Assembly (NCBI RefSeq): GCF_052180215.1
Contig: NZ_CP197471.1
Span: 4,116,001-4,180,000, forward strand
Origin: Pseudoneobacillus sp052180215
GTDB lineage: Bacteria; Bacillota; Bacilli; Bacillales; Cytobacillaceae
Direction of reading: 5' to 3'
Length of the DNA stretch: 64,000 bases
This document shows positions 35,901 to 43,933 of the stretch, in pieces. Numbering within the stretch: position 1 is the first letter of the stretch; each line of letters opens with the position of its first letter. A program made the translations under genes and the position numbers. A model generated the notes under the pieces. It saw only the letters and a list, made by a program, of their open reading frames with translations, searched no databases and was not told the origin of the DNA.

Positions 35901-37599
35901 TACTCGTTCCAGATAATCGTTCATAAGCTTTATCATATGTGCCATCCGTCGATGGAATCGTGGAACGAATGTTGACACCAGGTGCCACTATGTCAGGCTT
36001 AATATCCCAACTGCCAATAACCGGTCCCTTTGAACTAAATCCGGCTAGTTCATCTCCAGGATAGCTATCAATGCTTTCTCCTGTTATGCTAAAAGTATTT
36101 TGCTCCTGCATCTTCATTTTTTCAATTAATTCACGGCCTTCATCCCCACGCATATCCAACATCGGAAGTGGGCCTTCCTGTGGGAAAGGATGATTGATAT
36201 GTTCATTTATTCCATCGGCGTTAAAAACAATAACACCTACAGCACCCGCATCGCCTGCCCGCTTGTTAAGTTCACTTAGGATCGACTCCCCACGTTTAAC
36301 AAGGGCGATTTTTCCAGTAAGGTCTACTCCTTCAAAATCACTAGGAAGACCGAAGCCCATGTAGACCATTTCTTTTTCAGTTTTTAAAGGTTCGATCGCT
36401 TCTGGAGTTGGATCCCATTTCATCATCCACTGTAAGGTGTATTCTTTTTCTTGGTCAGCAGTGGCGGAAGCTTTTCCCGAATAAACGGTTTGCTTGATAG
36501 GAGGGAAGCTCGCTCCAACGGAAATGGCCAATGCAGCTGTTCCAGGCGCACCTACTGTGGAATATCCATAGTCACCATCATTTCCATTGGCCACTACCGC
36601 TACTACTCCTGCTAACATCGCATTGTTAACCGCTCTGCTTGTTGGTTGATCTGGGTCGTTAACGCTATTTCCAAGGGATAGGTTGATGACATCCATGCCA
36701 TCCTCTACCGCTTTTTCAATCCCGGCAATCACCCACTCATCCCAACCGCCTTGTGTTCCTAATACACGATACACATATAGATCTGACTTTGGTGCGATAC
36801 CGCGTGTTCCACCTGCTTCATACGTACCACGTCCTGCAATAATTCCTGACACATGTGTTCCGTGATAGGATTCTATATGTTGCTTACCATCGTTTCCTTC
36901 AAATGGATCGGCATCATTGTCGACGAAATCATAACCGCCTTTATAAGCATCCTTTAAGTCAGGGTGGTTGTAATCGATTCCCGTATCAATAACCCCAATT
37001 TTTTTGCCTTGGCCTTCGTAACCAAGTTTCCATAATTGATCAGCGCCTATGAACGGTGCGCTGTCTGCCATGTATGGCAGATTTTTCGTTGCTGGTTCCA
37101 CTGGAAGTGCCAGTTGTTTACTATTTTCATAGATTTTTTTAACATTTGGATCCTCCGCCAGCTTAGGAACATCACTAGCTTTTATCTCTAGTACCGTTCC
37201 GTTGAATACTTTTTCAAAGGATCTACCGAATTTCGCGTTGACTGCTTTTTTGTTAAGTTGTGCTTTTAGATTGGCACGCTCGTTGTTGAGTTTTTCTTTG
37301 TGCTGCGCCGCTTGGAAAGCTTGTTTTTGCTTTTTGGCTTTATGCTCTTGAACTGCTATTGGCTCTTCGTTGAACTCCACGATGACTTTTATCGTTTCGT
37401 TCGACTTCGTGTCGATGCCTTTAGCAATTTTTTTGTTCTGAACTTCAGCTAGGTGCCGTTGTAGTCTTTCTTTTGCGTTTGCTAGTTTCGTAGAATCGAG
37501 ATTGCTAGATTGTTTAGCCGTTGCCGCTGGTACGGCTATTGAAAATAGCATTAGTATTGTTAACCAAATCGAAAACCATTTTTGATTTCGTCTCCTCAT
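32992..37599 (-). CDS. Very large secreted subtilase (S8) with PA, cohesin and dockerin modules
   Basis: A 1535-aa exported protease. Signal peptide (about 8-28); inhibitor/prodomain about 65-165; S8 catalytic domain with Asp205 in IGVIDTGIDYNHPDL, His246 in SYHGTHVSGIIAG and Ser566 in LSGTSMAAPHIAG. A PA insert (about 400-500) splits the domain, as in Vpr. Then Fn3-like and FlgD-like segments (about 620-900), a cohesin-like domain (about 1024-1175), a type I dockerin-like segment (about 1301-1365, with NYDMDKDGQINEKDL as a calcium loop) and a second cohesin-like domain (about 1384-1535). Family length for Vpr is about 800, so the C-terminal half is an extension. First of three subtilases in a row. 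Confidence 0.88.
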   Translation of the reverse strand: MRRRNQKWFSIWLTILMLFSIAVPAATAKQSSNLDSTKLANAKERLQRHLAEVQNKKIAKGIDTKSNETIKVIVEFNEEPIAVQEHKAKKQKQAFQAAQHKEKLNNERANLKAQLNKKAVNAKFGRSFEKVFNGTVLEIKASDVPKLAEDPNVKKIYENSKQLALPVEPATKNLPYMADSAPFIGADQLWKLGYEGQGKKIGVIDTGIDYNHPDLKDAYKGGYDFVDNDADPFEGNDGKQHIESYHGTHVSGIIAGRGTYEAGGTRGIAPKSDLYVYRVLGTQGGWDEWVIAGIEKAVEDGMDVINLSLGNSVNDPDQPTSRAVNNAMLAGVVAVVANGNDGDYGYSTVGAPGTAALAISVGASFPPIKQTVYSGKASATADQEKEYTLQWMMKWDPTPEAIEPLKTEKEMVYMGFGLPSDFEGVDLTGKIALVKRGESILSELNKRAGDAGAVGVIVFNADGINEHINHPFPQEGPLPMLDMRGDEGRELIEKMKMQEQNTFSITGESIDSYPGDELAGFSSKGPVIGSWDIKPDIVAPGVNIRSTIPSTDGTYDKAYERLSGTSMAAPHIAGLAALLLEAHPDMDTFDVKTALMNTSKTIAPLSGEGRYNVQQIGAGRVQAEAALNTPVLAQVQEVASYSKDPLGPTAEEEVQHRTGALNFGTLMIEESSNKTINLKNLSDSDTTYKVSYDMNFNYTLGGGDENPSIASVNEYSAVLTLDQQEVTVPADGTADLTATISIPADAQNGIYDGYVYLTPVSENAKPIQLPYIVYNNVNLINPISYMDAEPKYLSLNDDGINESTNIEYKYLMDMKTANMYVWSEFTEEEVYGDITAFTDDDLKKGIHTFNWDGSFTDLNTGEQRTVPGGVYFIILEAEDQYGNFHYYDIYFVVANEKTEIKADNEEINSSGQKSVLIRENKLHGMITSDAVFIYRDYNFYIGFPWYWGLISMEYELYDTSNKLLSKGDIFTIKEEDTPERHVEFYLPDNIFPNGESRLVIRVKDKAGNSNEESYQVQYLQNTAVELIGGNDVEVGKSYEVALQANQVKDMIGAEYLVSYPSKVLSLPKIQPVAGFPAATLEVEKVKTFKDEAGTEYTTVKVVTDLRKKPKEHMKPKKDEIPVTGNISTGKLIFTANENIENIGTYQLKAAPSIYINKGLEKKPLMASEKAVEIYTQAGSISGFIKPEALLDGNGNLRKDINYGDKLGTVLEVFYTDKGGYSIGEAARVGMLDGYRTDIGWALERDGSFNIYGLNPMVKYDIVITFPSHFTGVMTGVQPVKNVNGKLRPADLQMDFGELKAGDVENYNPYDEKITIMDVVRVARHQGKKAVNGYYESFGLENYDMDKDGQINEKDLSFPIKNFGLDNAAQDGIETTPLPDNPPNEFAPIIKFNTEKATVKKGDIIPVTVDLANTQQVYALQYGFTYDSSVLQLVGADGTEVQGGQVGELFGGNTIVLANKNGDNRVEFAATHKGDATAELKDTGTAVTYYFKVLNDSVSSTSLTWDRSFTKIIRESYGDALEEWQKATENLEIVIE

Positions 37600-37677
37600 A
37601 CTTGCCTCCGTATCGTTTATTGTGGTGTAGGGTGTTGTTTATCTAAAAAAAGCTCGCTTAGGTTTTGGAATTGTGAC

Positions 37678-37775
37678 AAAGTCGGAAACATTGGAGATTT
37701 AGTCGGATAACTGGACAAAAAAGTCGGATAAACCGCTTCTAAAGTCGGATATCTCTCTCAAAAAAGCGGATAAGT
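37678..37775. repeat. 21-bp periodic five-unit array B (TTATCCGACT family)
   Basis: GTCGGA-type cores at 37681, 37702, 37723, 37744 and 37765, exactly 21 bases apart. Starting at 37671, GAATTGTGACAAAGTCGGAA and the next ACAT equal the first unit of array A. The fourth unit reads CGGATATCTC in both arrays. It lies 80 bases upstream of the subtilase start. Confidence 0.8.
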
Positions 37776-37862
37776 TCTACTCTGGGGAGATCTTATCACC
37801 AAAATGGTGTGGTTTTTACCTCTGAACCTGGACTTCTGCAAAACCAAACCCTTTCCTAGGGG

Positions 37863-37960
37863 TTTTATCAACCGCGTTTGCCCATTTATCAACCGATTTT
37901 CGAAGTTTATCAACCGGGATAGCCCTTTTTTCAACCAATTTTCACTTTTATCAACATCAC
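37863..37960. repeat. 21-bp periodic five-unit array C (TTTATCAACCG family)
   Basis: TCAACC cores at 37868, 37889, 37910 and 37931 (21 bases apart), and a fifth, TCAACA, at 37951. Four carry the full TTTATC; the fourth reads TTTTTTCAACC. It lies 88 bases after array B, between two subtilase genes. Confidence 0.78.
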
Positions 37961-38005
37961 TAAAAACCTAATCACATTTCTTTTTAGAAAAACCAACCCA
38001 TCAAT

Positions 38006-38038
38006 AGGCAATCCCCCTCGAAAAGAAGGGAATTGCCT
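38006..38038 (-). terminator. Hairpin after the second subtilase gene
   Basis: AGGCAATCCC and GGGAATTGCCT pair around a 12-base loop, 18 bases past the stop of the gene at 38057. There is no strong T tract, so it is a weak terminator or RNA-stabilising stem. Confidence 0.5.
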
Positions 38039-38056
38039 CCTATTAATCTCTTAACC

Positions 38057-40672
38057 TTACTTCAGCTTCACCAAGTAAACATCTCTGTCGCCTGGGAGTC
38101 CGAATACTTCTCTGAAGCCGTTGACGTAGGATTTGGTGTTTCCGGTGATGATGAATCCGCCGTCTCTTGTTTCTTGGATATCGGTTGCGAAGTCGCTATT
38201 GTCACCACCGATAAATTGTTCGCTTAGCGTATCTCCGTTTTCATTGAATTTCAGTACATACACATCTTTATTGTTTACTCCTCTTTCGTAGGACCCAGCG
38301 AGCATAAAGTTGCCATCCTTTGTCTTGATCAAGGCCATTGCTTCCTCATAGCTTTCTGATTCACCGATTACTTTGGACCAAACTGTCTCGCCCTTGGCAT
38401 TTAATTTGGCATAATAAATGCTTGGAACTCCGTACTGGAAGTATCCTTCGGTAAACATTTGTGATTCGCCACCGATAATCATGTAACCACCATCGCTTGT
38501 TACTTCAATATCGGTAATGTATTCCTCTACGACGTCATCTTTTCCGTACATCTTTTCCCATTCTCGTTCTCCATTGCCATCTACTTTTATGAGATAATAA
38601 TCTTTTTCACGCCCGATACCGTTCGAATACGTAGAACCGCCGATTATATATCCGCCATCAGGAGTTGCTTTCACAACTGATGTATAATCGTTACCATATC
38701 CTCCGTAGGTTTTCTCCCATACAGGATTACCTTCCAAGTCCAGTTTCTTCAACATGGCATCCCCATTATTTTCTCCAGCGACGATATATCCATCGTTTTG
38801 AACAAGTATGGAAGATGCTCCTTTATTGGTCGCATCATAGGTTTCAAACAAGTTCATTTCTCCATCTGCTGAGAGTTTAAATAGATTCATATACGCCTTA
38901 CTAAAATCTGAACTATAGGAAAACGTCACGAACAAATAGCCGCCATCTTTTGTTTCCTGTAAATCTACTGGAAAATCATAACCTGGTAAAAATACTGGTT
39001 TTCTCCATTGAATTCTTCCATCTGGATATGTTTTAATCAAATAGGTATCTGCAAAAGAATCCTTTATATAGGAATCTGTCTGCCCTAGTAATAGATAGCC
39101 GCCATCCTTGGTTTGTAACACTTTCATCGCTCCGTCAAAGCCCAAGCCACCAAAATTCTTTTGCCACTCTACATTTGATGGTAAATCGATTGGTTGGTGT
39201 GGCGCCTGCACCATTCCCCCACCAAAATACACATCTTTGCCTTGCTGTCCTACTTCATCAGCTGTTTCTTTGATTTTTTGCGCTACTTTCACTGGACCAA
39301 TTTTTCCATCATGGGCAATGATTAACGCCGCTACTGCTGATACTTTCGGTGTTGCCATTGATGTACCAGCCATAAAAATATAACCATCTTCCTTATAGGA
39401 GCTTAACGTTAAGTCCTCAAACCAAGTACTGTCAGGGTATCGCTCCCCATCACCACCAGGAGCCGTGACATCTACGAAACCAGCACCATAATTGGAATAA
39501 GATGCTTTCTGATCATCTGGACCAGTAGCAGAAACCGTAATTACTCCCGGCATAGACCCAGGTGCTTCCATGCCTGCTCCAATGAATTTATATCCTTGAG
39601 GGCCATACTCTTCATTTAAAAAGTCAGTTACGGCTGCTTTATTTGTTGCGTTCAAATTATCGTTTCCGGCAGCTGCTACGACTGTTACCCCATGATCTGT
39701 GGCATATTTAACGGCTCTTTTATATAAAAGGAAATCGGCAACTTCATTTCCTAATTTATACGTCTTTCCAGTTGCAGGATCGGTCCACATCGTTTGCCCC
39801 AGTACGCTATATCCGCCAAGGCTCATCGAAATGACATCTACTCCATCATCCGTTGCTCCAACAATCGCATTGGCAATGGTAGCTGTAGAAGCTCCTCCCT
39901 CTGCACCAAAAACGCGATATGCTTTGAATCCTACTTCAGGTGCAACACCTAAAATCTGCCCATTACCAGCAATGGTTCCGGCTACATGACTTCCATGTCC
40001 ATTTCGGTCTTCAAAGTCATTTGGGTCACCTGTTTCTGTTAGGTCATTTTCACCAATACCTCCAACAGGAACATAATTGCGACCACCTAATAGATTTTTC
40101 TCTAAGTCTGGATGGTCCTTATCGACACCGGTGTCAATAATCCCGACCACAACGTCGTGGTTCCCTTTTTCCACCTTGTAGCTCTCCCCATTATTGGTCA
40201 CTCTTTTGATATCCCACTGGTAAAAGTGATGGAGAAATGGGTAATCTTCAGGAATCGGATCTTCCCCGATTATTTGAGGTTCATTATTTTTTTCTAGAGA
40301 AAGATTAGAAGTATCGCCACTATTCATTTGTTGGTTTAATAACGATTTCGTAGTCTCTGGATTAAATTCAACGGTTTTCACCTTAGGCAAGTATTGAACC
40401 ATCGTTGGCGAAACAGCCTGAACAGCGGTATTTTTTTGTAAAGTGGTAATGAGATCAGCACTTCCGGAAATTTCAATAGCTCCGATGTTGGGAAAATTTT
40501 TCAGGACTTTAGCCCCATTTTTCCCCAATAGACTTGTTACGTCACTTGGAATTTGGTTCCCTTTAAACACAACGGTTAGATGAACATTCGATGGTGCAGC
40601 TGTTTTGGCAACAGCTGGAATGCCCCCCATTACTAGTGAAGCCCCCATTAATAACGCCATAAACTTTTTCAT
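38057..40672 (-). CDS. Secreted subtilase (S8) with C-terminal beta-propeller-like repeats
   Basis: An 871-aa exported protease. Signal peptide about 1-24 (ALLMGASLVMGGIPAVA); short prodomain about 30-100; catalytic domain with Asp180 in VGIIDTGVDKDHPDL, His226 in NGHGSHVAGTIAG and Ser438 in MAGTSMATPKVSAV. There is no PA insert. The C-terminal ~370 residues form at least six repeats of about 50-55 residues around TKDGGYLLLGQ, TPDGGYIIGGS, TSDGGYMIIGG and TRDGGFIITGN, a pattern of propeller blades. This layout differs from the Vpr-like neighbours. No wall anchor is seen. The role of the repeat half (substrate or surface binding) is inferred only. Confidence 0.88.
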   Translation of the reverse strand: MKKFMALLMGASLVMGGIPAVAKTAAPSNVHLTVVFKGNQIPSDVTSLLGKNGAKVLKNFPNIGAIEISGSADLITTLQKNTAVQAVSPTMVQYLPKVKTVEFNPETTKSLLNQQMNSGDTSNLSLEKNNEPQIIGEDPIPEDYPFLHHFYQWDIKRVTNNGESYKVEKGNHDVVVGIIDTGVDKDHPDLEKNLLGGRNYVPVGGIGENDLTETGDPNDFEDRNGHGSHVAGTIAGNGQILGVAPEVGFKAYRVFGAEGGASTATIANAIVGATDDGVDVISMSLGGYSVLGQTMWTDPATGKTYKLGNEVADFLLYKRAVKYATDHGVTVVAAAGNDNLNATNKAAVTDFLNEEYGPQGYKFIGAGMEAPGSMPGVITVSATGPDDQKASYSNYGAGFVDVTAPGGDGERYPDSTWFEDLTLSSYKEDGYIFMAGTSMATPKVSAVAALIIAHDGKIGPVKVAQKIKETADEVGQQGKDVYFGGGMVQAPHQPIDLPSNVEWQKNFGGLGFDGAMKVLQTKDGGYLLLGQTDSYIKDSFADTYLIKTYPDGRIQWRKPVFLPGYDFPVDLQETKDGGYLFVTFSYSSDFSKAYMNLFKLSADGEMNLFETYDATNKGASSILVQNDGYIVAGENNGDAMLKKLDLEGNPVWEKTYGGYGNDYTSVVKATPDGGYIIGGSTYSNGIGREKDYYLIKVDGNGEREWEKMYGKDDVVEEYITDIEVTSDGGYMIIGGESQMFTEGYFQYGVPSIYYAKLNAKGETVWSKVIGESESYEEAMALIKTKDGNFMLAGSYERGVNNKDVYVLKFNENGDTLSEQFIGGDNSDFATDIQETRDGGFIITGNTKSYVNGFREVFGLPGDRDVYLVKLK

Positions 40673-40911
40673 CTTTCTTCCCCCATCCTGATCTAATCTT
40701 TTTCTCTACTCCGCTTTTTTGTCCCCCAATCGCTCGGTTTTCTCCTATGTACACGCTTCTAATAGGTGTATGACTAAAATTTATTTTCCCAACCTTTAAA
40801 ATAGACTATCTATTTTATTGCCATTTTTACGACATTCAGTAGATTGGGGAAAGATACCGTTTTTATTTTTAAAGATAGTACAAAAGGCGTAGAATCAGCG
40901 ATTTAATGCAT

Positions 40912-40945
40912 AAAAGGACCGCAGCTCTACTATAGAACTGCGGCC
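40912..40945 (-). terminator. Intrinsic terminator of the Vpr-like gene
   Basis: Stem CCGCAG(c/t)TCTA with complementary CTGCGG; on the minus strand it is followed by TCCTTTTATG. It lies 12 bases beyond the stop of the gene at 40957. Confidence 0.75.
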
Positions 40946-40956
40946 CCGTAAATCTA

Positions 40957-43395
40957 TTATTTAAGTTGGAAATTACCTCCGGCTAAAGAAGTCACACCTT
41001 TTTGAGTAGCATAAGCATACACATTGTAATAACCTGGTGCTAGCTTAGTGCCATTTATTTTGCCATCCCAAGTATAGATGTTGTTATAGCCTGCTGCTAC
41101 ATTTTCTAGATCAACAATATCACCTACATAGGCTAGCGGATTCCCTGCGGAATTTGAAGCATATACAAATATCTCTACTTTTTCGGCACCTGTTGGTAAG
41201 TACGCATAAATATCGAACTTATCACTGCTTAATTGATCGACTCCTACTGTAGTAACACGAGGATAATCCGGTTCTTTTACAAATAGGATTGTTGGAACAT
41301 CAAATGTTTCAGTTCCGTTACTTACAACAATTGTTCCTTCGTAATAGCCTTGCGCAAGCTGTCCAGCATCTACCTGAACATTCATTTCAACTTGTTGTGA
41401 CTGGCCAGCATTCACCTTTAGGTTATTACTAGTTGATACTTTAATAGCATCAGAGTTTTCACCAAAATCAACTTCAAAACTATAAGTTTGGCGTTCAGAT
41501 GAAAGATTTTTAAGTGTGAAACTCTGTTTCTCTACTTGTTTTCCTTTATCTTTATAAAAAGTTCCAAAGGAATGGCTGCCAGGTAAAGCAAGAGTTTTTG
41601 TATTTAGGGCAACCATCACGCGGATTCCACCAGCACCTTGTGTATTATGCGGATAAACATTTCCGTTTGCATCTTTTAATTCTTCTGCTGTATTCATTAA
41701 TGCCGCTTTCACGTCATCGACATTCCAGTCTGGATGTGCTTGCAGTAATAAAGCCGCTGTTCCCGCTACGTGAGGGGAAGCCATACTTGTTCCTTGCTTT
41801 GAACCATATCCATGTGGGTTCGCTGGATTGTGTGTCGGAATGGTACTTGTAATATTCACACCAGGAGCCGATACATCTGGCTTGATCATCCATGTTCCAA
41901 ATGCTGGACCACGGGATGAGAAATCTGCCATTGTTTCGCCCACTCTTTTTGCGAATTCAATATTAAAGGTAACTTTATTGTTTCCTTTTGCAAGTTCAGC
42001 TAAAAGTTTTTTACCGTCTGCTTCAGTTGTTTTAATAGTTGGAACTGCCATGCCGGCTACATCTGGTGTTTCACCAGCAACGTTGTTAAAAATAATTGCT
42101 CCAACCGCACCAGCATTTTTTGCAGCTGTTGCTTTATCAACAAAAGCAATACCAGCACCGCGGCTAATTAGAGCAATTTTTCCTTTAAAGTCTTTTCCAA
42201 CAAATTCAGCTGGAGAACCAAAGCCAGCATATTCGTATTCGAATTCTTTTCCATTAAGAGCAAGTAGAGCGTTATCCGAAGGGAAACCTTGTACTTTCGC
42301 AGAAGGATACGTCACGCCACCATTTGTTGTAATCGCTCCATTATAAATATTATAAGGAAGCTGTGTAGCGCCGACCGAAATCGCCTGACGGGAAGTTCCT
42401 GGAGAACCTACTGTCCAGTTATTAGGTCCGCTGTTACCGTTAGATGTTACCGCCACAACGCCTTCAGCCATCGCCCAGTCTAAGGCAATACTTGTTGCAT
42501 AATCCGGATCATTCAATGAATTTCCTAAGGAAAGGTTCATTACGTCTGCGCCATCTTCCACTGCTTGTTCAATACCGGCAATTACATTTTCTGATGTTCC
42601 ACGTCCACCAGGTCCTAAAACTCGGTAAACAAGTAAATTAGCATCTGGCGCAACACCTTTAATGGTTCCATTTGCTGCAATCGTTCCGGATACGTGTGAA
42701 CCATGGTCTGTTGAAGCACCTCTTGGGTCACCATTAGGTGTTTCTGCTGGATCTGCGTCGTTATCGACAAAGTCCCACCCTTTATAGCTACCAAAGGCAT
42801 GCGCTAAGTCTGGGTGAGTATAGTCGACACCTGTATCAATAACCGCAACGGTTACGCCTTTACCTGTGTAGCCTGAGTCCCAAGCTTGATTCGCGCCGAT
42901 ATATGGAGCACTCGCAAACATTTGAGGGCTAATCGCGTCCTCTTCCACCGCTTCACCGTCCCCAACGCTTGTTACTGAATATTCCACGTTAGGATAGACC
43001 GCTTTTACCCCTGGTAATGATAAAAGGGAAGGAATTTGGTTAGCTGGTAGTTCAACTGAAAAACCAGAAAACACGAAGTCATACTCCTGCTTTACCTTTG
43101 TATTTTTAACTGCTTTATTAAGGTCAGAGATTACTTGATTGCGAGCTTTTAAAAGATTGGCTTTTGATTGAGATTTTCCTTTTTGTTTGGCTTCTACGAT
43201 GGATTGCTCTTTTAGTTCCACGATGACTGAGGTTTTTTGTGAGGATGAGAAGTTGAAATGACCGTATAATTGAGCTAAATCTGCAGGTGCTACATTGTTT
43301 GTTTTGGCTGTGGCTCCTATGTTGGCGCCAAATGGTGCTAATGACACTAACATCGCCGAGGAAATTAAAACCGACTTAAAAACCTTTTTTTGCAT
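40957..43395 (-). CDS. vpr: Vpr-like minor extracellular serine protease (subtilase, S8)
   Basis: An 812-aa exported subtilisin, close to the 806 aa of B. subtilis Vpr. Signal peptide about 1-30; I9 prodomain about 52-140; catalytic Asp187 in VAVIDTGVDYTHPDL, His231 in STDHGSHVSGTIAANG and Ser537 in KQGTSMASPHVAGTAAL. A protease-associated (PA) insert runs about 375-470 (FKGKIALISRGAGIAF, GAVGAIIFNN). C-terminal Fn3/FlgD-like domains follow, with the final YNVYAYATQKGVTSLAGGNF. Vpr is a secreted, broadly acting protease that helps process other secreted proteins and peptides. Start ATG after AAGGAGTTG. Single unit with its own terminator. Confidence 0.93.
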   Translation of the reverse strand: MQKKVFKSVLISSAMLVSLAPFGANIGATAKTNNVAPADLAQLYGHFNFSSSQKTSVIVELKEQSIVEAKQKGKSQSKANLLKARNQVISDLNKAVKNTKVKQEYDFVFSGFSVELPANQIPSLLSLPGVKAVYPNVEYSVTSVGDGEAVEEDAISPQMFASAPYIGANQAWDSGYTGKGVTVAVIDTGVDYTHPDLAHAFGSYKGWDFVDNDADPAETPNGDPRGASTDHGSHVSGTIAANGTIKGVAPDANLLVYRVLGPGGRGTSENVIAGIEQAVEDGADVMNLSLGNSLNDPDYATSIALDWAMAEGVVAVTSNGNSGPNNWTVGSPGTSRQAISVGATQLPYNIYNGAITTNGGVTYPSAKVQGFPSDNALLALNGKEFEYEYAGFGSPAEFVGKDFKGKIALISRGAGIAFVDKATAAKNAGAVGAIIFNNVAGETPDVAGMAVPTIKTTEADGKKLLAELAKGNNKVTFNIEFAKRVGETMADFSSRGPAFGTWMIKPDVSAPGVNITSTIPTHNPANPHGYGSKQGTSMASPHVAGTAALLLQAHPDWNVDDVKAALMNTAEELKDANGNVYPHNTQGAGGIRVMVALNTKTLALPGSHSFGTFYKDKGKQVEKQSFTLKNLSSERQTYSFEVDFGENSDAIKVSTSNNLKVNAGQSQQVEMNVQVDAGQLAQGYYEGTIVVSNGTETFDVPTILFVKEPDYPRVTTVGVDQLSSDKFDIYAYLPTGAEKVEIFVYASNSAGNPLAYVGDIVDLENVAAGYNNIYTWDGKINGTKLAPGYYNVYAYATQKGVTSLAGGNFQLK

Positions 43396-43574
43396 TTTCT
43401 AACAACAACTCCTTAATATTTATAATATGTACGTTCTTGAGAACCATCTCGTACACTGATAAATATTCCGTCAACTATAGTTTAATTCCTTTAAAAACTT
43501 TTCTCATTATTTAGAGTTTTCCAGTCAAAACACCAAACAAAAATCAACAATAGTTTACAAAAAAATGAAACATA

Positions 43575-43628
43575 GGGACGGTTCTTCTGCTTCACTAAAC
43601 TAGTTAAATGAAGCAAGAGAACCGTCCC
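43575..43628. repeat. REP-like hairpin, family 1, copy 7
   Basis: GGGACGGTTCTTCTGCTTCA, loop CTAAACTAGTTAAA, then TGAAGCAAGAGAACCGTCCC. Upstream of the Vpr-like gene in a 538-base gap. Confidence 0.82.
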
Positions 43629-43843
43629 TGTGTTTCAATGCATGAAACCAGCCAAATTTGATAAAATAGGTAAAGATGGTCAGGAAAGGAAAATGGCGGT
43701 ATAGGTCAAGAAACAAATGAAAAAATAGTTTAGGAAGAGAAACCTTTATAAGATATCTTTAAGGTGTTATATATAAATAAAGTAAGAAAAACATTCGGAG
43801 CAGTTCCCTTAGCACCAACCTTTATATTTAATGCAAACAAGCT

Positions 43844-43896
43844 ACGGTTCTTCTGCTTCATTTACACCAGTTAAATGAAGCAAGAGAACCGTCCCC
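43844..43896. repeat. REP-like hairpin, family 1, copy 8
   Basis: The left arm has lost its GGGA (CTACGGTTCTTCTGCTTCA); the loop is TTTACACCAGTTAAA; the right arm TGAAGCAAGAGAACCGTCCCC is intact. The right arm matches copy 7, suggesting local duplication. It ends 38 bases before the HtrA-like start. Confidence 0.8.
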
Positions 43897-43933
43897 ATGC
43901 TCCACCCATGCTTTAAGAAAGGAAAACAGTGAT

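Noticed and set aside
41828..42346. 172-codon plus-strand frame opposite the Vpr-like gene
   Set aside because: Shadow of the protease coding frame; residue mix matches antisense of Ala/Gly-rich sequence.
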